Positions 63,642 to 64,000 of a DNA stretch of 64,000 bases are shown here, in pieces. How positions within the stretch are numbered: the stretch's first letter is position 1; each line of letters opens with the position of its first letter. The DNA lies in the NCBI RefSeq assembly GCF_028551255.1, contig NZ_CP117030.1:1240001-1304000 (forward strand), given 5' to 3'. The translations under genes and the position numbers were made by a program. The stretch is from Vibrio tubiashii (GTDB lineage Bacteria; Pseudomonadota; Gammaproteobacteria; Enterobacterales; Vibrionaceae). The notes beneath the pieces are model-generated. The model searched no databases and was not told the origin of the DNA. It saw only the letters and a program-made list of their open reading frames with translations.

Positions 63642-64000
63642 ATGCCTCTAAAATGAAGTTTGGCATTAGCTATGTCGATACCAAGTCTCCGCTGCACGCA
63701 TTAAACGGAATCACCAAGTTTGCTCTATTCATGGCTTGGGTCACGGTTGTGCTTACTACCTTTGATCTGCGCATGATCAGTGTGTTGATTTTAGCTGGTC
63801 TTTATCTGCTTAAACTCACTCAAGTGCCTTTTAAGGTGTATAAACCTTTATTGATCGGAACGGCGAGTGTTCTACTCCTTAACGCCCTGTTTATGTTTTT
63901 GCTTGCTCCACAGCAAGGCTCAGAGTTCATCGGCAGCCATAACGTTTTGTTCGCCCTACCCGGTGGTTACTCGCTTACCCAAGAGACATTGTTTTATTTA
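63638..64000 (+). CDS. ECF transporter membrane subunit EcfT (CbiQ family), partial
   Basis: Only the first 121 codons are in the window; the gene runs off the right edge. The protein begins MNASKMKFGISYVDTKSPLH and has at least three membrane segments (FALFMAWVTVVLTT, ISVLILAGLYLL, LLIGTASVLLLNALFMFLL), as expected for the transmembrane coupling protein that joins the S component to the ATPases. Its ATG overlaps the stop of the ATPase gene (ATGA). It completes the three-part importer. Confidence 0.88.
   Translation, partial: MNASKMKFGISYVDTKSPLHALNGITKFALFMAWVTVVLTTFDLRMISVLILAGLYLLKLTQVPFKVYKPLLIGTASVLLLNALFMFLLAPQQGSEFIGSHNVLFALPGGYSLTQETLFYL

Overview
The window reads as a stretch of the second chromosome of a Vibrio species. 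The evidence is a quorum-regulatory Qrr small RNA with LuxO boxes and a sigma-54 promoter, a CsrB-type small RNA, Vibrio-type long glyceraldehyde-3-phosphate dehydrogenase, and a deoD / thiouracil-desulfidase-like / MerR / photolyase / L,D-transpeptidase / lpp / DEAD-helicase block that I remember as lying on chromosome II of Vibrio cholerae (recollection, not checked). Gene density is high. There are no rRNA or tRNA genes, and I see no insertion sequence, prophage or CRISPR array.

Layout. 0-2.9 kb: a double-GAF diguanylate cyclase and a small L,D-transpeptidase. 2.9-9 kb: three amino-acid exporters (YddG, LysE/RhtB, YjeH types) with Lrp and LysR regulators, plus YhfA and YgjR homologues. 9-17 kb: a periplasmic binding protein, a class II glutamine amidotransferase, a divergent MocR regulator/flavin split-barrel pair, an AraC regulator, a small membrane protein/HlyD pair and MgtE. 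17-21 kb: qrr, codBA and csrB. 21-26 kb: dCMP deaminase-like protein, then a hybrid histidine kinase divergent from a small PstS-like protein and a porin-like protein. 26-30 kb: long GAPDH, a small membrane protein, a lipoprotein hydrolase and a thioesterase. 30.6-36.2 kb: malG-malF-malE divergent from malK. 36-40.6 kb: slipin/NfeD, an orphan PstS with a PHO box, a DUF3024 protein and an outer-membrane barrel. 40.7-46.7 kb: RNase II, DeaD with a structured leader, and a second DEAD-box helicase. 47-50.5 kb: lpp, an AT-rich PhyH dioxygenase, a 1-kb tract of decayed genes, and an LysM L,D-transpeptidase. 50.5-53.7 kb: photolyase, MerR and a TudS/DUF1722 protein in one operon. 54-59.4 kb: deoD, a transposase-like zinc-ribbon protein, and a TPR / TPR-GGDEF pair. 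59.6-64 kb: a second small membrane protein/HlyD pair (DUF3302/YibH) and an ECF vitamin transporter cut by the window edge.

How it works together. The most informative part is the pair of regulatory RNAs around codBA. Qrr (LuxO- and sigma-54-driven) and CsrB (with a GacA/VarA-type box upstream) are the two RNA arms that converge on quorum sensing in vibrios, and here they lie about 3 kb apart. RNA turnover is also concentrated here (RNase II and two DEAD-box helicases). Envelope maintenance appears as two L,D-transpeptidases plus Braun lipoprotein with a C-terminal lysine. Many starts were moved inward from the longest reading frame because a Shine-Dalgarno sequence and known homologue starts agree on a later codon; several genes use TTG or GTG.
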